Below are positions 7,906 through 17,156 of a stretch of 64,000 bases of DNA, one piece after another. Below the pieces are notes generated by a model that had not been told where the DNA came from, ran no database searches, and saw only the letters and a list, made by a program, of their open reading frames with translations. Each line of letters opens with the position of its first letter. Position 1 is the stretch's first letter. Made by a program: the position numbers and the translations under genes. Source of the stretch: Bacillus_P idriensis_A (GTDB taxonomy: Bacteria; Bacillota; Bacilli; Bacillales; Bacillaceae); the NCBI RefSeq assembly GCF_050483325.1, contig NZ_JBCMYF010000027.1:1-64000 (forward strand), in the 5' to 3' direction.

Positions 7906-9915
7906 ATGGATATGAATGCAGCCAAACAACGCGCAGAAACTCTGCATGACTTATTAAATAAATACAACTATGAATATCACGTTCTTGATAAACCGACTGT
8001 GCCTGACTCTGAGTATGACCAGCTTCTTCATGAATTAATTGAGATTGAAGAAAGCTATCCTGAGCTAAAGACGCCTGATTCCCCAACACAGCGTGTCGGC
8101 GGCAATATCCTTGAAGGATTTAAAAAGGTGCAGCATAAGAAACCGATGCTAAGCCTTGGAAATGCCTTCAATGAGCAGGATATCAGAGATTTTGACCGCC
8201 GTGTGAGACAGGCAGTCGGCGATGATGTTCAGTATATGGTTGAACTGAAAATTGATGGACTTGCCGTGTCTCTCACATATGAAAATGGTGCATTCGTTCG
8301 AGGTGCCACGCGCGGGGACGGCACAACAGGCGAAGATATCACCGAAAACTTAAAAACAATCCGGTCCATTCCGCTTAAATTAAAGAAAAACCTTTCAATT
8401 GAAGTGCGCGGCGAAGCCTACATGCCAAAATCATCTTTTGAAAAATTAAACGAAACAAGAATACAACTCGAAGAAGAGCCGTTTGCCAATCCGCGCAACG
8501 CGGCGGCAGGTTCCCTTCGCCAGCTTGATCCTAAAATTGCGGCGAAACGAAATCTGAATATTTTCGTCTATAGTATTGCAGACCTTGGGGAAGAAACTGG
8601 GGCGGCCACTCAAAGTGCAGGCCTTGATGCTCTCGAGGAGCTTGGTTTTAAAACGAATACAGAGCGCCGCAGATGTGATTCAATTGATGACGTAATTACG
8701 CTGATTGAGTCTTTCCAGGATAAAAGAGCCAATCTTCCATATGAAATTGACGGCATCGTGATCAAAGTAGATTCGATTGAACAGCAGGAGGAGCTCGGTT
8801 TTACAGCCAAAAGTCCGCGCTGGGCAGTGGCCTATAAGTTTCCTGCAGAAGAAGTGATGACGAAGCTGCTTGATATCGAATTAACGGTTGGACGCACTGG
8901 TGTCATTACACCAACTGCATTATTGGAGCCTGTCCGTGTTGCTGGTACAACAGTAAAACGCGCTTCTCTTCATAATGAAGACCTCATTCGTGAAAAAGAC
9001 ATTCGTCTTGGTGACTACGTCGTTATTAAAAAAGCCGGAGACATTATTCCCGAGGTTGTTAATGTTATGCTCGAGCACCGTACAGGCGACGAGCAAGAGT
9101 TCAAAATGCCGACTCATTGCCCTGAATGCGAAAGCGAGCTTGTGCGGATCGAAGGCGAGGTTGCACTTAGATGCATCAATCCTAAGTGCCCGGCGCAGAT
9201 TCGCGAAGGATTAATTCATTTTGTATCTAGAAATGCGATGAACATCGATGGTCTTGGCGAGCGGGTGATTGCCCAGCTTTTCAAAGAAAACTTGATTAAA
9301 GATGTTGCCGATCTTTACAAATTGACCCGAGAGCAGCTGCTCGAGCTTGAGCGGATGGGTGAGAAATCAGTGGACAACCTGCTTTTGGCGATTGAAAACT
9401 CAAAAGAAAGCTCACTTGAAAGATTGCTGTTTGGCCTTGGCATCCGTTTCATCGGCGCTAAGGCAGCAAAGACGCTTGCGCAGCATTTTGAGACAATGGA
9501 ACGATTGCAAACAGCCTCAAGAGATGAGATTATAGCGGTTAATGAAATTGGCGATAAGATGGCGGATGCCGTCGTAACTTATTTTGAACAGCCTGAGATG
9601 AATGAGCTGATTTCTGAACTGAAATCATGCGGAGTAAATATGGCTTACTTAGGACCAAAGCTAGTAAAAGCAGAGGAATCAAATTCCTTCTTTGCAGGCA
9701 AAACGGTCGTTTTAACAGGGAAACTAGAAGAGCTTTCCCGAAACGAAGCAAAAGAACAAATCGAAGCGCTGGGCGGCAAGGTAGCCGGAAGTGTCAGCAA
9801 AAAAACAGATTTAGTCGTTGCCGGAGAAGATGCAGGAAGCAAGCTTTCAAAGGCTCAAGAGTTGAACATCGACATTTGGGATGAGATGAAACTGCTTCTG
9901 GAACTAAGAAAATAA
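7906..9915 (+). CDS. ligA: NAD-dependent DNA ligase LigA
   Basis: A full-length NAD+-dependent ligase of about 669 residues that seals nicks during replication and repair. It contains the adenylation domain with nucleophilic lysine in VELKIDGLA (K115), an OB fold, the Cys4 zinc module (CPEC...CINPKC), helix-hairpin-helix repeats (IDGLGERVIAQLF, GIRFIGAKAAKTLA) and a C-terminal BRCT domain (FAGKTVVLTGKLEELSR). The ATG at 7906 is chosen because it begins the conserved N-terminus and has AAGGAAAGG upstream; longer in-frame readings overlap pcrA. Confidence 0.96.
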   Translation: MDMNAAKQRAETLHDLLNKYNYEYHVLDKPTVPDSEYDQLLHELIEIEESYPELKTPDSPTQRVGGNILEGFKKVQHKKPMLSLGNAFNEQDIRDFDRRVRQAVGDDVQYMVELKIDGLAVSLTYENGAFVRGATRGDGTTGEDITENLKTIRSIPLKLKKNLSIEVRGEAYMPKSSFEKLNETRIQLEEEPFANPRNAAAGSLRQLDPKIAAKRNLNIFVYSIADLGEETGAATQSAGLDALEELGFKTNTERRRCDSIDDVITLIESFQDKRANLPYEIDGIVIKVDSIEQQEELGFTAKSPRWAVAYKFPAEEVMTKLLDIELTVGRTGVITPTALLEPVRVAGTTVKRASLHNEDLIREKDIRLGDYVVIKKAGDIIPEVVNVMLEHRTGDEQEFKMPTHCPECESELVRIEGEVALRCINPKCPAQIREGLIHFVSRNAMNIDGLGERVIAQLFKENLIKDVADLYKLTREQLLELERMGEKSVDNLLLAIENSKESSLERLLFGLGIRFIGAKAAKTLAQHFETMERLQTASRDEIIAVNEIGDKMADAVVTYFEQPEMNELISELKSCGVNMAYLGPKLVKAEESNSFFAGKTVVLTGKLEELSRNEAKEQIEALGGKVAGSVSKKTDLVVAGEDAGSKLSKAQELNIDIWDEMKLLLELRK

Positions 9916-9930
9916 GAGGTGTATTCCGAC

Positions 9931-11121
9931 TTGAAAAAAGTAATGGTAATGCTGCTCGCAGGCTGTTTATTCCTTTCAGCCTGCGCACCCAGCTTTGGTG
10001 ATCAAGAGGAAATCGTGCGGGAAACGGAAGATGAATCAACCGAAAAAGCGATCATTCCTAAATACAACATTTCAGATTCCTACTATAAAATGATCCTCCC
10101 GTTTAAAGAAGGAAAAGCAAGAGGACTCGTTGCTGAAAATATCAACACCCGTTTAGACATCGATGAATTCGAAACGGGACTGATGAGAGTGGCACAGGAA
10201 GAGTTTTCACCTGACAATCATCTTTATCAGGAAGGTCAGTATCTGGATGAGTTGACGGTACGCTCTTGGCTTGGCCGCAAACTTGAAGGGGATAAATTGA
10301 AAGAAGCACAGGATAAAGCGAAAGCGAATAAGGAAACGTTCAAAAATGAGGGTCTGAACCCAATAGCGAGTACCGAAGGCGATTTTATTCAACAGAATGA
10401 AAAAAGCCCAATCTACTTGGCACACATGCTTGAACACAATTACTTAGTCCGAAAAGGTGAAAATACAGTTGAACTTGGCGGAGTGGTCATCGGACTTGCC
10501 TTAAACTCGGTTCATTACTACCGTGAAGCGGTCGGTGAGCCGCAGCGTGAATATGTCATCGATCCGCAGAAGCTTGAAGCGGAAGGCAAAAAGATGGCGG
10601 AAGAAGTCATTACACGCGTACGCAGCCAAAAAGGCCTTGAAAATATCCCTGTTGTCATTGCCCTATACAAGCAAGCGCCGAAGTCATCCATTGTGCCCGG
10701 CAGCTTTATCGCGAGCACAGTAGTAGACGGCGGCAGCAATCAAATCGGCAAATGGGACAGCATTGATGAGGAATATGTCTTTTTCCCGTCGCCTCAAGGC
10801 ACAGAAGACTACCGCGAGGATGCCAATCTTTTTGAGCGATTCAAACAGGACATCGATGAATTTTTCCCTAACTACACGGGCGTCATCGGCAAAGCCTTTT
10901 ACAAAGGGGAAGAAATGCAAGAATTGAAGATTGATATACCGATGCAGTTCTACGGAAAATCAGAAGTCATTGCTTTTACCCAGTTTGTTACTGGGAAAGT
11001 GGTCGACTATTTCCCTGACTATGTTTCAGTTGAAGTAAATATCAATTCAACAAGCGGCCAAGAAGCGCTGATCGTCCGTAAACCTGGGCAGGAAAAGCCG
11101 ACCGTTCATATTTATCAATAA
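9931..11121 (+). CDS. camS: CamS family sex pheromone-type lipoprotein (YerH)
   Basis: A lipoprotein of about 396 residues. Signal peptide MKKVMVMLLAGCLFLSAC ends in a clear lipobox (LSAC), followed by a CamS domain (EQFSPDNHL-type region, then HMLEHNYLVRKGENTVELGGVVIGLALNSVHYYRE). In enterococci and staphylococci the cleaved signal peptide of this family gives the cAM373-like pheromone; the role of the mature protein in Bacillus is not known. The start is TTG at 9931 with AGAGGTG upstream. It is the last gene of the pcrB operon and is followed by a terminator. Confidence 0.9.
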   Translation: MKKVMVMLLAGCLFLSACAPSFGDQEEIVRETEDESTEKAIIPKYNISDSYYKMILPFKEGKARGLVAENINTRLDIDEFETGLMRVAQEEFSPDNHLYQEGQYLDELTVRSWLGRKLEGDKLKEAQDKAKANKETFKNEGLNPIASTEGDFIQQNEKSPIYLAHMLEHNYLVRKGENTVELGGVVIGLALNSVHYYREAVGEPQREYVIDPQKLEAEGKKMAEEVITRVRSQKGLENIPVVIALYKQAPKSSIVPGSFIASTVVDGGSNQIGKWDSIDEEYVFFPSPQGTEDYREDANLFERFKQDIDEFFPNYTGVIGKAFYKGEEMQELKIDIPMQFYGKSEVIAFTQFVTGKVVDYFPDYVSVEVNINSTSGQEALIVRKPGQEKPTVHIYQ

Positions 11122-11130
11122 ATAGCGCAG

Positions 11131-11160
11131 CCATCTCACAATTGTGAGGTGGTTTTTTTA
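11131..11160 (+). terminator. Terminator of the pcrB-camS operon
   Basis: Stem CCATCTCAC / GTGAGGTGG (one G-T pair) followed by a T-rich tract. Confidence 0.85.
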
Positions 11161-11331
11161 TAGGTGGAACTAGAGATGAGAATTGCTCAAGCGGGAATCC
11201 AGATTCAGTGTAACTGGCAGAAACGAAGCTTTGACTTATCAAGCGCACTAAACAGAGTCCTCCGCGTCAATCTAGTCATTTTACTACTCTCTTAATTTAT
11301 TCAACTTCATATTATGATAATTATTCATAGT

Positions 11332-11379
11332 TTGAAAGTTTCCATTTCTTTCGTTAGAATGGGGGTGTAAACGTTTCAT
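11332..11379 (+). promoter_or_regulatory. Sigma-A promoter with cre box, P5C dehydrogenase gene
   Basis: -35 TTGAAA (11332-11337), a 17-bp spacer and -10 TAGAAT (11355-11360). A cre-like palindrome TGTAAACGTTTCAT (11366-11379) lies at the expected start site, so CcpA repression is likely. The remaining sequence between the camS terminator and this promoter shows no gene. Confidence 0.75.
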
Positions 11380-11404
11380 ACTTGCAGGGAGGCGAATGTA
11401 AATC

Positions 11405-12949
11405 ATGATACCGTACAAACACGAACCATTTACTGATTTTTCAGCAGAAGAGAATAAGAAATCCTACCTTGAAGGCTTGAAGATTGTTGAGTCATATTTA
11501 GGGCAGGATTATCATTTGGTCATTGGCGGAGAATGTATTTCAACAGAGGATAAAATTGTTTCTGTGAATCCTTCAAATAAAGAAGAGGTGATTGGCCGCG
11601 TTTCGAAGGCGAACCGGGAGTTAGCCGAGAAAGCTATGCAAGCAGCTGATGAGACATTTAAAACATGGCGTAAAGTGAAGCCTGAAGTTCGTGCGGACAT
11701 TCTGTTCCGTGCTGCAGCGATCATTCGCCGCCGCAAGCATGAGTTTTCTGCGCTATTAACAAAAGAAGCAGGCAAGCCCTGGAATGAAGCAGATGCGGAT
11801 ACAGCGGAAGCGATTGATTTCATTGAGTACTATGCCCGCCAAATGCTGAAATTAAAGGATGGCATGCCGGTTGAAAGCCGTCCGGGTGAATACAACCGCT
11901 ACAGCTACATTCCTTTAGGTGTAGGGATCATTATTTCTCCGTGGAATTTCCCGTTTGCGATTATGGCAGGAACGACAATCGCAGCAATCGTAACAGGCAA
12001 CACAGTCTTATTAAAACCGGCTTCGACTACTCCGGTCGTTGCGGCCAAGTTTGTTGAAGTATTGGAGGAAGCTGGACTTCCTAAAGGTGTATTGAACTTC
12101 GTGCCTGGAAGCGGCGCTGAGGTTGGCGATTATTTAGTTGACCACCCGCGCACGCGTTTTATCAGCTTCACAGGTTCACGTGACGTAGGCACACGCATCT
12201 ATGAGCGTGCTTCTAAAGTGAATGAAGGCCAGATCTGGCTGAAGCGCGTTATTGCTGAAATGGGCGGCAAGGATACGATTGTCGTTGATAAAGACGCTGA
12301 TTTGGAATTAGCTGCACAATCAATCGTGAAATCTGCATTTGGATTCTCAGGACAAAAATGTTCTGCTTGTTCCCGTGCTGTCATCGTTGAAGATGTGTAT
12401 GATCAGGTACTGAACCGCGCAATTGAACTAACAAAAGAATTAACAGTCGGGGATACAGCAGATCAATCTTATTTCATGGGTCCTGTCATCGATCAGGCTG
12501 CATTTGATAAAATTATGAGTTATGTAGAAATCGGCAAAGAAGAAGGGAAGCTCGCTGCAGGAGGAGAAGGAGACAGTTCCAAAGGCTTCTTCATTCAGCC
12601 TACAATCATTGCGGATCTCGATCCAAAAGCACGCTTGATGCAGGAGGAGATCTTCGGTCCGGTTGTCGGCTTTACGAAAGCAAAAGATTTTGATCATGCG
12701 ATTGAAATTGCCAACAATACGGACTACGGTTTAACAGGCGCAGTCTTGACAAACAACCGTGATCACATTGAAAAAGCGCGCGAAGACTTCCACGTTGGAA
12801 ATCTGTATTTCAACCGCGGCTGTACCGGTGCCATCGTCGGCTACCAGCCATTCGGCGGCTTCAACATGTCCGGAACAGATTCAAAAGCGGGCGGACCGGA
12901 TTATTTATTGCTTCACCTTCAGGCCAAAACAACATCAGAAACGCTGTAA
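11405..12949 (+). CDS. pruA: 1-pyrroline-5-carboxylate dehydrogenase (RocA/PutC type)
   Basis: A 514-residue aldehyde dehydrogenase that oxidises glutamate semialdehyde/P5C to glutamate, the second step of proline and arginine catabolism. Motifs are the NAD-binding region (GVGIIISPWNFPFAIMAG), GSGAEVGDYLVDHP, the general base region (VIAEMGGKDTIVVD), the catalytic cysteine in GFSGQKCSACSR and the C-terminal GGFNMSGTDSKAGGPDYL seen in P5CDH. Length matches RocA/PutC. Next to a proline symporter, it probably serves proline use. A proline dehydrogenase gene is not in the window. Confidence 0.93.
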   Translation: MIPYKHEPFTDFSAEENKKSYLEGLKIVESYLGQDYHLVIGGECISTEDKIVSVNPSNKEEVIGRVSKANRELAEKAMQAADETFKTWRKVKPEVRADILFRAAAIIRRRKHEFSALLTKEAGKPWNEADADTAEAIDFIEYYARQMLKLKDGMPVESRPGEYNRYSYIPLGVGIIISPWNFPFAIMAGTTIAAIVTGNTVLLKPASTTPVVAAKFVEVLEEAGLPKGVLNFVPGSGAEVGDYLVDHPRTRFISFTGSRDVGTRIYERASKVNEGQIWLKRVIAEMGGKDTIVVDKDADLELAAQSIVKSAFGFSGQKCSACSRAVIVEDVYDQVLNRAIELTKELTVGDTADQSYFMGPVIDQAAFDKIMSYVEIGKEEGKLAAGGEGDSSKGFFIQPTIIADLDPKARLMQEEIFGPVVGFTKAKDFDHAIEIANNTDYGLTGAVLTNNRDHIEKAREDFHVGNLYFNRGCTGAIVGYQPFGGFNMSGTDSKAGGPDYLLLHLQAKTTSETL

Positions 12950-12956
12950 TAAAAGG

Positions 12957-12998
12957 AGAAAAGAGCTTAAACAAACGTTTGTTTAAGCTCTTTTTTGT
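12957..12998 (+). terminator. Long palindromic terminator after P5C dehydrogenase gene
   Basis: A perfect 32-bp palindrome (16-bp arms, AAGAGCTTAAACAAAC and its complement, 12961-12992) followed by TTTTTTG. Confidence 0.9.
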
Positions 12999-13082
12999 TT
13001 TGGGCAGGATTTTCCAGGGCATTTGACATATTGGTTTCTCTGAATTCAGTAGAAGGCGTTTAAATACAGTCGAATTGTGATT

Positions 13083-13187
13083 TACTTTCCAAAATACCTC
13101 AAATACTTTCCAAATGTCTTCTATTACTTGAAAAAACCAATCGGATACTAGCCAAATGAAGCAATTTACTTTCTTTTTTCCATTTGC
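13083..13187. repeat. Array of five 21-bp degenerate repeats (array 1)
   Basis: Five units of exactly 21 bp start at 13083, 13104, 13125, 13146 and 13167. Each begins TACTTTCC, TACTTGAA, TACTAGCC or TACTTTCT, and the rest of each unit is variable. The same unit in opposite orientation (GGAAAGTA) forms the array at 30639-30743. Together with its flanks this fills the gene-free stretch between the P5C dehydrogenase terminator and the putP terminator. Confidence 0.75.
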
Positions 13188-13261
13188 TTCCTTCCCTATG
13201 CTAAATATACGATTCAAGACCTCTTTGATTGAAAAGACCAGGATTAACCGCCTGACTGGTG

Positions 13262-13297
13262 TAAAAAAACAGCGCTCAAGTCACCTTGAGCGCTGTT
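13262..13297 (-). terminator. Terminator of putP
   Basis: A perfect 13-bp stem AACAGCGCTCAAG / CTTGAGCGCTGTT with a 4-nt loop; T-run on the minus strand. Confidence 0.9.
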
Positions 13298-13304
13298 AAT
13301 CATA

Positions 13305-14786
13305 TCATTTTGTTTCTTCCTCTAAAACTTCTTCCATTTCAGTAAACGTATTTTGAACGCGTTTAGAAGGTCTGCTTGTGATCAAGCTGACTGCGTAAAC
13401 AGCAAGTAAACTTAAGAAGAAGCCGGGAATCATTTCGTACATAAATTCTTTTAATGCAGGGACGTTTACCCAAATCAGAACGGTGACAGCACCTACAATC
13501 ATACCGGCAAGTGCGCCCCACTTCGTCATTCGTTTCCAGTATAAGCTGAGCAGCACGGCCGGTCCGAATGCGGAACCAAAGCCTGCCCATGCATACCCTA
13601 CTAAAGAAAGAATTGTATCACTTGGAGTAAGTGACAGCATTACGCCGATAATGGCTACCAGCAGTACGGAAAGCCTTCCAACTAAAACAAGCTCTTTATC
13701 TTTTGCCTCACGTCTGAAGAACGTTTTGTAAAAATCTTCTGTCAGGGCACTTGAAGTAACAAGCAGCTGTGATGAAATGGTACTCATAATCGCAGCTAAA
13801 ATCGCTGCAAGCAAGAATCCTGTGATTAACGGGTGAAAAAGCACCTGTGCAAATTTGATAAAAATGGTCTCAGGATCTGCTAGCGTTGTCGCCGTCTGAT
13901 CGACATAAGCAATCCCTACAAGACCTGTAAGCATTGCGCCAAAAACAGAAATGATCATCCAGCCCATGCCGATTCTTCGTGCAGGTTTTAATTCTTTAAT
14001 AGAAGAAATCGCCATAAAACGGACGATAATATGAGGCTGTCCGAAATAACCTAAGCCCCATGCTAAAAATCCAATAATGCCAATAACGGATGTTCCTTTA
14101 AAGATGTCCAGATAAGTTGGATCCATTGCGCGGATTGTATCGAACGTTGGTCCGACTCCGCCTAAATTAGTAAATGCCACAATTGGTACAAGTACTAGTG
14201 CAAGAAACATGATGATTCCCTGTACAAAGTCAGTTAAACTTACGGCCAAAAATCCGCCAAACAGAGTATAGGCTACAACAACTCCTGCTGTTAAAAGCAT
14301 ACCTGTCATGTAATCAAGCTTAAATGAAGATTCAAATAACAATCCTCCTGAAACTAAACCTGCTGAAGTGTATAGCGTGAAGAAAATAAGGATGACTATC
14401 GCTGAAACGAACCGAAGAATACGCGTTTTGTCTTTAAAGCGATTTTCAAAGTAATCCGGGATTGTAATGGAGTCGTCTGCAACCTCTGTATAGGTTCTGA
14501 GACGCGGAGCAACTAAAATGTAATTCAAATAGGCTCCAACTGTAAGCCCTACTGCTATCCACATGCTTGATAATCCGGTTGTATACATAGCTCCAGGAAG
14601 CCCCATAAGCATCCAGCCGCTCATGTCTGAAGCCCCTGCCGATAGTGCGGTTACTGCGGGTCCGAGTCCTCGTCCCCCAAGCATGTAGCCGGACACATCG
14701 TCTGTTGACTTCTTGTAGGCATAGAATCCAATAAGAAGCATGCCGACAAAATAAATTCCGAGTGATACCAATGTTCCAATTTCCAC
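13305..14786 (-). CDS. putP: Sodium/proline symporter (PutP/OpuE)
   Basis: A sodium:solute symporter family protein of about 493 residues with some 13 membrane segments, importing proline with Na+. The GxxxSDMSGWMLMGLPGAMYTTG segment (sodium and proline site region), GLGYFGQPHIIVRFMAI and AWAGFGSAFGPAVLLSLYWKRMT are characteristic of PutP/OpuE. The GTG at 14786 is preferred (AAGGAG 7 bp upstream) over TTG at 14789. In B. subtilis the gene at this locus is opuE, an osmotically induced proline importer for osmoprotection. Here the neighbouring P5C dehydrogenase also allows a catabolic role. Confidence 0.93.
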   Translation of the reverse strand: MEIGTLVSLGIYFVGMLLIGFYAYKKSTDDVSGYMLGGRGLGPAVTALSAGASDMSGWMLMGLPGAMYTTGLSSMWIAVGLTVGAYLNYILVAPRLRTYTEVADDSITIPDYFENRFKDKTRILRFVSAIVILIFFTLYTSAGLVSGGLLFESSFKLDYMTGMLLTAGVVVAYTLFGGFLAVSLTDFVQGIIMFLALVLVPIVAFTNLGGVGPTFDTIRAMDPTYLDIFKGTSVIGIIGFLAWGLGYFGQPHIIVRFMAISSIKELKPARRIGMGWMIISVFGAMLTGLVGIAYVDQTATTLADPETIFIKFAQVLFHPLITGFLLAAILAAIMSTISSQLLVTSSALTEDFYKTFFRREAKDKELVLVGRLSVLLVAIIGVMLSLTPSDTILSLVGYAWAGFGSAFGPAVLLSLYWKRMTKWGALAGMIVGAVTVLIWVNVPALKEFMYEMIPGFFLSLLAVYAVSLITSRPSKRVQNTFTEMEEVLEEETK

Positions 14787-14875
14787 CAAATCTCTCCTTT
14801 GACTAAAGTGATCATGTAATAAGAACCAAAAATTGCAATCCGTTCAGCCCTACGGTTACCTAACCTAACAAACTA

Positions 14876-14901
14876 TTCCCCTTGTTTCAAGGAAATGAAA
14901 C
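14876..14901 (-). promoter_or_regulatory. Sigma-B-like promoter upstream of putP
   Basis: Read on the minus strand: GTTTCA (14901-14896), a 14-bp spacer, GGGGAA (14881-14876). This resembles the general-stress sigma-B consensus (GTTT then GGGWAW) and fits the known sigma-B control of B. subtilis opuE. The same 350-bp divergent region carries two AGCGCTT motifs (about 14919-14960), one weakly cre-like; no other gene is seen in it. Confidence 0.5.
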
Positions 14902-15136
14902 AGTCATGACGCGGGTTTTAGCGCTTGTGACCTATGGTGTATGTATAAGTAAGCGCTTTCCTAAAAGAATTAAAGTAAAACTATTTAGAATTTTCTGATG
15001 TAACTTTTTTCTTTTAATATGATGTATTATGTGCAGTCAGATTTAAAACAAAACAACTTTTTTAAGGATAGGCAAACAGCGGGGTTTTTACATATGATAA
15101 TGAGATATAAATGAACGTATGTCAGGAGGATAGAAT

Positions 15137-15523
15137 ATGGATTCAAATGGAAAAGATCCAATGAAATTGATCAATGATTTTTTTGTCTCGCGGCCAAAGA
15201 ATACCCTTCTCGGAAGCATCGACGACTATTTCAAACAATCATTTGCTCCAAAAGGATTTCAGGCTATGACGGAGGAAACGAATGCAGCATTTGTTGTAAA
15301 AGCAGAATTGCCTGGAATTGAAAAAGAGGACATTAAACTTGAAATTCTTGGAGAGGATTTGATCATTACAGTAAAATCAGCTAAAAATGAGAATAAAAAC
15401 GGCAAACAATCAATTCCTATTCCCCCTTCAGCTGTAAAAAGAAATTTAAAGGCGAATTACCGGAATGGTGTTTTGAAAATCACGATTCCAAAGAAGCCAT
15501 CAACTAAAATCGAGATTGACTGA
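15137..15523 (+). CDS. Hsp20/alpha-crystallin small heat-shock protein
   Basis: A 128-residue small heat-shock protein. The alpha-crystallin domain runs from about residue 45, with ATP-independent holdase motifs: ELPGIEKEDIKLEILGEDLIITV and the C-terminal GVLKITIPKKP (conserved G-x-L and I-x-I/V type end). The N-terminal arm (DDYFKQSFAPKGF) is short. AGGAGGA lies 8 bp before the ATG. It is divergent from putP and monocistronic, with a terminator at 15622. Confidence 0.88.
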   Translation: MDSNGKDPMKLINDFFVSRPKNTLLGSIDDYFKQSFAPKGFQAMTEETNAAFVVKAELPGIEKEDIKLEILGEDLIITVKSAKNENKNGKQSIPIPPSAVKRNLKANYRNGVLKITIPKKPSTKIEID

Positions 15524-15621
15524 AGTAAAACATGTATCAGAGAAATACAGAAATTTAAGTAAAAAAAATATGGTGATATAGTACAATTTTTAAAATGAAA
15601 AAAGATAAGAATACGATAATA

Positions 15622-15653
15622 GAAAGGCGCGGATGGTTATTCCGGCGCCTTTT
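15622..15653 (+). terminator. Terminator after hsp20
   Basis: Stem AAAGGCGCGGA / TCCGGCGCCTTT with one bulged G, followed by TTT. Confidence 0.75.
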
Positions 15654-15719
15654 ACTTTGGGGAGAATTATTTAAGTAAAATAAAAGGTAAAATAGTAAAA
15701 ACTTTTAGTTAAATTTTAC

Positions 15720-15768
15720 TTGAAATTTTCCGACTATTATTCTATTATAAATCTTGTAAACGATTTCA
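15720..15768 (+). promoter_or_regulatory. Galactoside operon promoter with perfect cre
   Basis: -35 TTGAAA (15720-15725), a 17-bp spacer and -10 TATTAT (15743-15748). A 14-bp box TGTAAACGATTTCA (15755-15768) matches the cre consensus TGWAANCGNTNWCA at every position and covers the predicted start site. CcpA should repress the operon on preferred sugars. The operon's own LacI-type regulator could also read this box. Confidence 0.8.
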
Positions 15769-15814
15769 TTTTTGCGGTCAGCATCTTTTGATTAAGATTA
15801 ATAGGGGGTAAAAC

Positions 15815-17086
15815 ATGAAAAAGGTATTTGGTTTGATTAGTCTGGTTCTAATCATCGGCATGCTCTCTGCTTGTTCAGGAGGATCTTCTGAAAAAACAAG
15901 CAAAGACGACAAAAAATTGACGGCTTGGGCTTGGAACATCAACGTTCCTGTACTTGAAGCAGCAGCCGAACGCTATAAGAAAGAAAATCCTGATTTTGAA
16001 CTTGAGATTGTAGAAATCGGGAGAGAAGATGTTTATTCGAAGTTAACAACAGGTTTGCAGGCAGGCGGACAAGGTCTTCCTGACATCGTCCTTGTAGAAG
16101 ATGACCGCATTCAGGGATATGCAGAATCTTATCCTAAAGCATTTTTAGATATAAAAGAGTACGGCTTTGATAAGCAGGCTGATAAATTCCCATCAAGTAA
16201 AACAGACCTTTTAACGGTTGATGATAAAATTGTCGGCTTTCCGTTTGACGGCGGTCCGACAGGCGTCTTTTACCGCACAGATATCTTTGAAGAAGCCGGT
16301 GTAAAAGCAGAAGATATTCAAACATGGGAGCAATTTGTTGAAGCTGGTAAAGTTATAAAAGAAAAAACAGGCAAACCAATGCTCGGACTTGATTTAAACG
16401 GTGATGACGGTCTTTACCGCATGATGATGAATCAGCAGGGTTCCCTTTACTTTGATGATAAAGGCGAGCTTGCTTTAACATCAGATGAATCAATGAATGC
16501 TGCAAATGTGATCAAGCAGCTTAAAGATGAAGGCTTAGTGAAAAATACTGTCGGCTGGGATGCTTGGATCAGTGCGATGGTAAGCGGTGAAGTAGCAGCA
16601 GCTCCATCTGGCGCCTGGCTCTCAGGCTCCATCACAGGACAAGGCAAAGATACATCAGGCAAGTGGGGCGTTATTCCTCTTCCTGCATTTGAAGAAGGCG
16701 GAAACCGTGCTTCTAACTTAGGCGGAAGCAACTACGTCATCATGCAATCTACGGATAAAAAACAAGAAGCATATGACTTCATGGAATACTTCTCAACTGA
16801 TGAAGAAACACAGCTTGAAGCAATGAAAGGCGGCTTATTCCCGACACTGAACACGATCTATGACGAGCCAATTTTCACTGAAGAGCAGGAGTTCTTCTCT
16901 GGTCAGCCGATCTGGAGCACGTTCACAGAGCAAATGGACAGTATTCCATCTGTTAACTACACAGGCAACTATTCACTGGCAATGGATGAATCAATCAAAG
17001 CCCAGTCTGAATCAGTCAGCGGCAAGGTGTCGATTGAAAAAGCATACGAGGCAGCACAGAAACGCCTTGATAACAGAATTAAATAA
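15815..17086 (+). CDS. Sugar ABC transporter substrate-binding lipoprotein
   Basis: A 423-residue extracellular solute-binding protein (family 1) with lipoprotein signal MKKVFGLISLVLIIGMLSAC, expected to capture galacto-oligosaccharides outside the membrane. Internal motifs include GGQGLPDIVLVED, AWISAMVSGEVAAAPSGAWLSG and GLFPTLNTIYDEP. It is the first gene of the operon and equivalent in position to B. subtilis ganS. A GGGGG-type site precedes the ATG. The substrate is inferred only from the downstream glycosidases and Leloir genes. Confidence 0.88.
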   Translation: MKKVFGLISLVLIIGMLSACSGGSSEKTSKDDKKLTAWAWNINVPVLEAAAERYKKENPDFELEIVEIGREDVYSKLTTGLQAGGQGLPDIVLVEDDRIQGYAESYPKAFLDIKEYGFDKQADKFPSSKTDLLTVDDKIVGFPFDGGPTGVFYRTDIFEEAGVKAEDIQTWEQFVEAGKVIKEKTGKPMLGLDLNGDDGLYRMMMNQQGSLYFDDKGELALTSDESMNAANVIKQLKDEGLVKNTVGWDAWISAMVSGEVAAAPSGAWLSGSITGQGKDTSGKWGVIPLPAFEEGGNRASNLGGSNYVIMQSTDKKQEAYDFMEYFSTDEETQLEAMKGGLFPTLNTIYDEPIFTEEQEFFSGQPIWSTFTEQMDSIPSVNYTGNYSLAMDESIKAQSESVSGKVSIEKAYEAAQKRLDNRIK

Positions 17087-17105
17087 TACATTGAAAAATG
17101 AAAAA

Positions 17106-17134
17106 GAAAGGGCCGAATCTAATTCAGCCCTTTC
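17106..17134 (+). terminator. Intercistronic hairpin, probable partial terminator/3' stabiliser
   Basis: Stem GAAAGGGC / GCCCTTTC without a long T-run lies between the binding-protein gene and the first permease gene. This is typical of hairpins that keep the binding-protein mRNA more abundant than downstream genes. Confidence 0.5.
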
Positions 17135-17156
17135 CTAATTTAAGGTGGGATCTTGC

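Noticed and set aside
12961..12992. The 32-bp palindrome as an operator
   Set aside because: It directly follows the gene end and is followed by a T-run, so a terminator is the simpler reading.
13083..13187. CRISPR array
   Set aside because: The units are only 21 bp, step without spacers, are degenerate, and no cas genes are near.
15755..15768. Reading the gal cre box as the sole site of the operon's LacI regulator
   Set aside because: It matches the CcpA consensus at every position; use by the local regulator is possible but cannot be separated by sequence.
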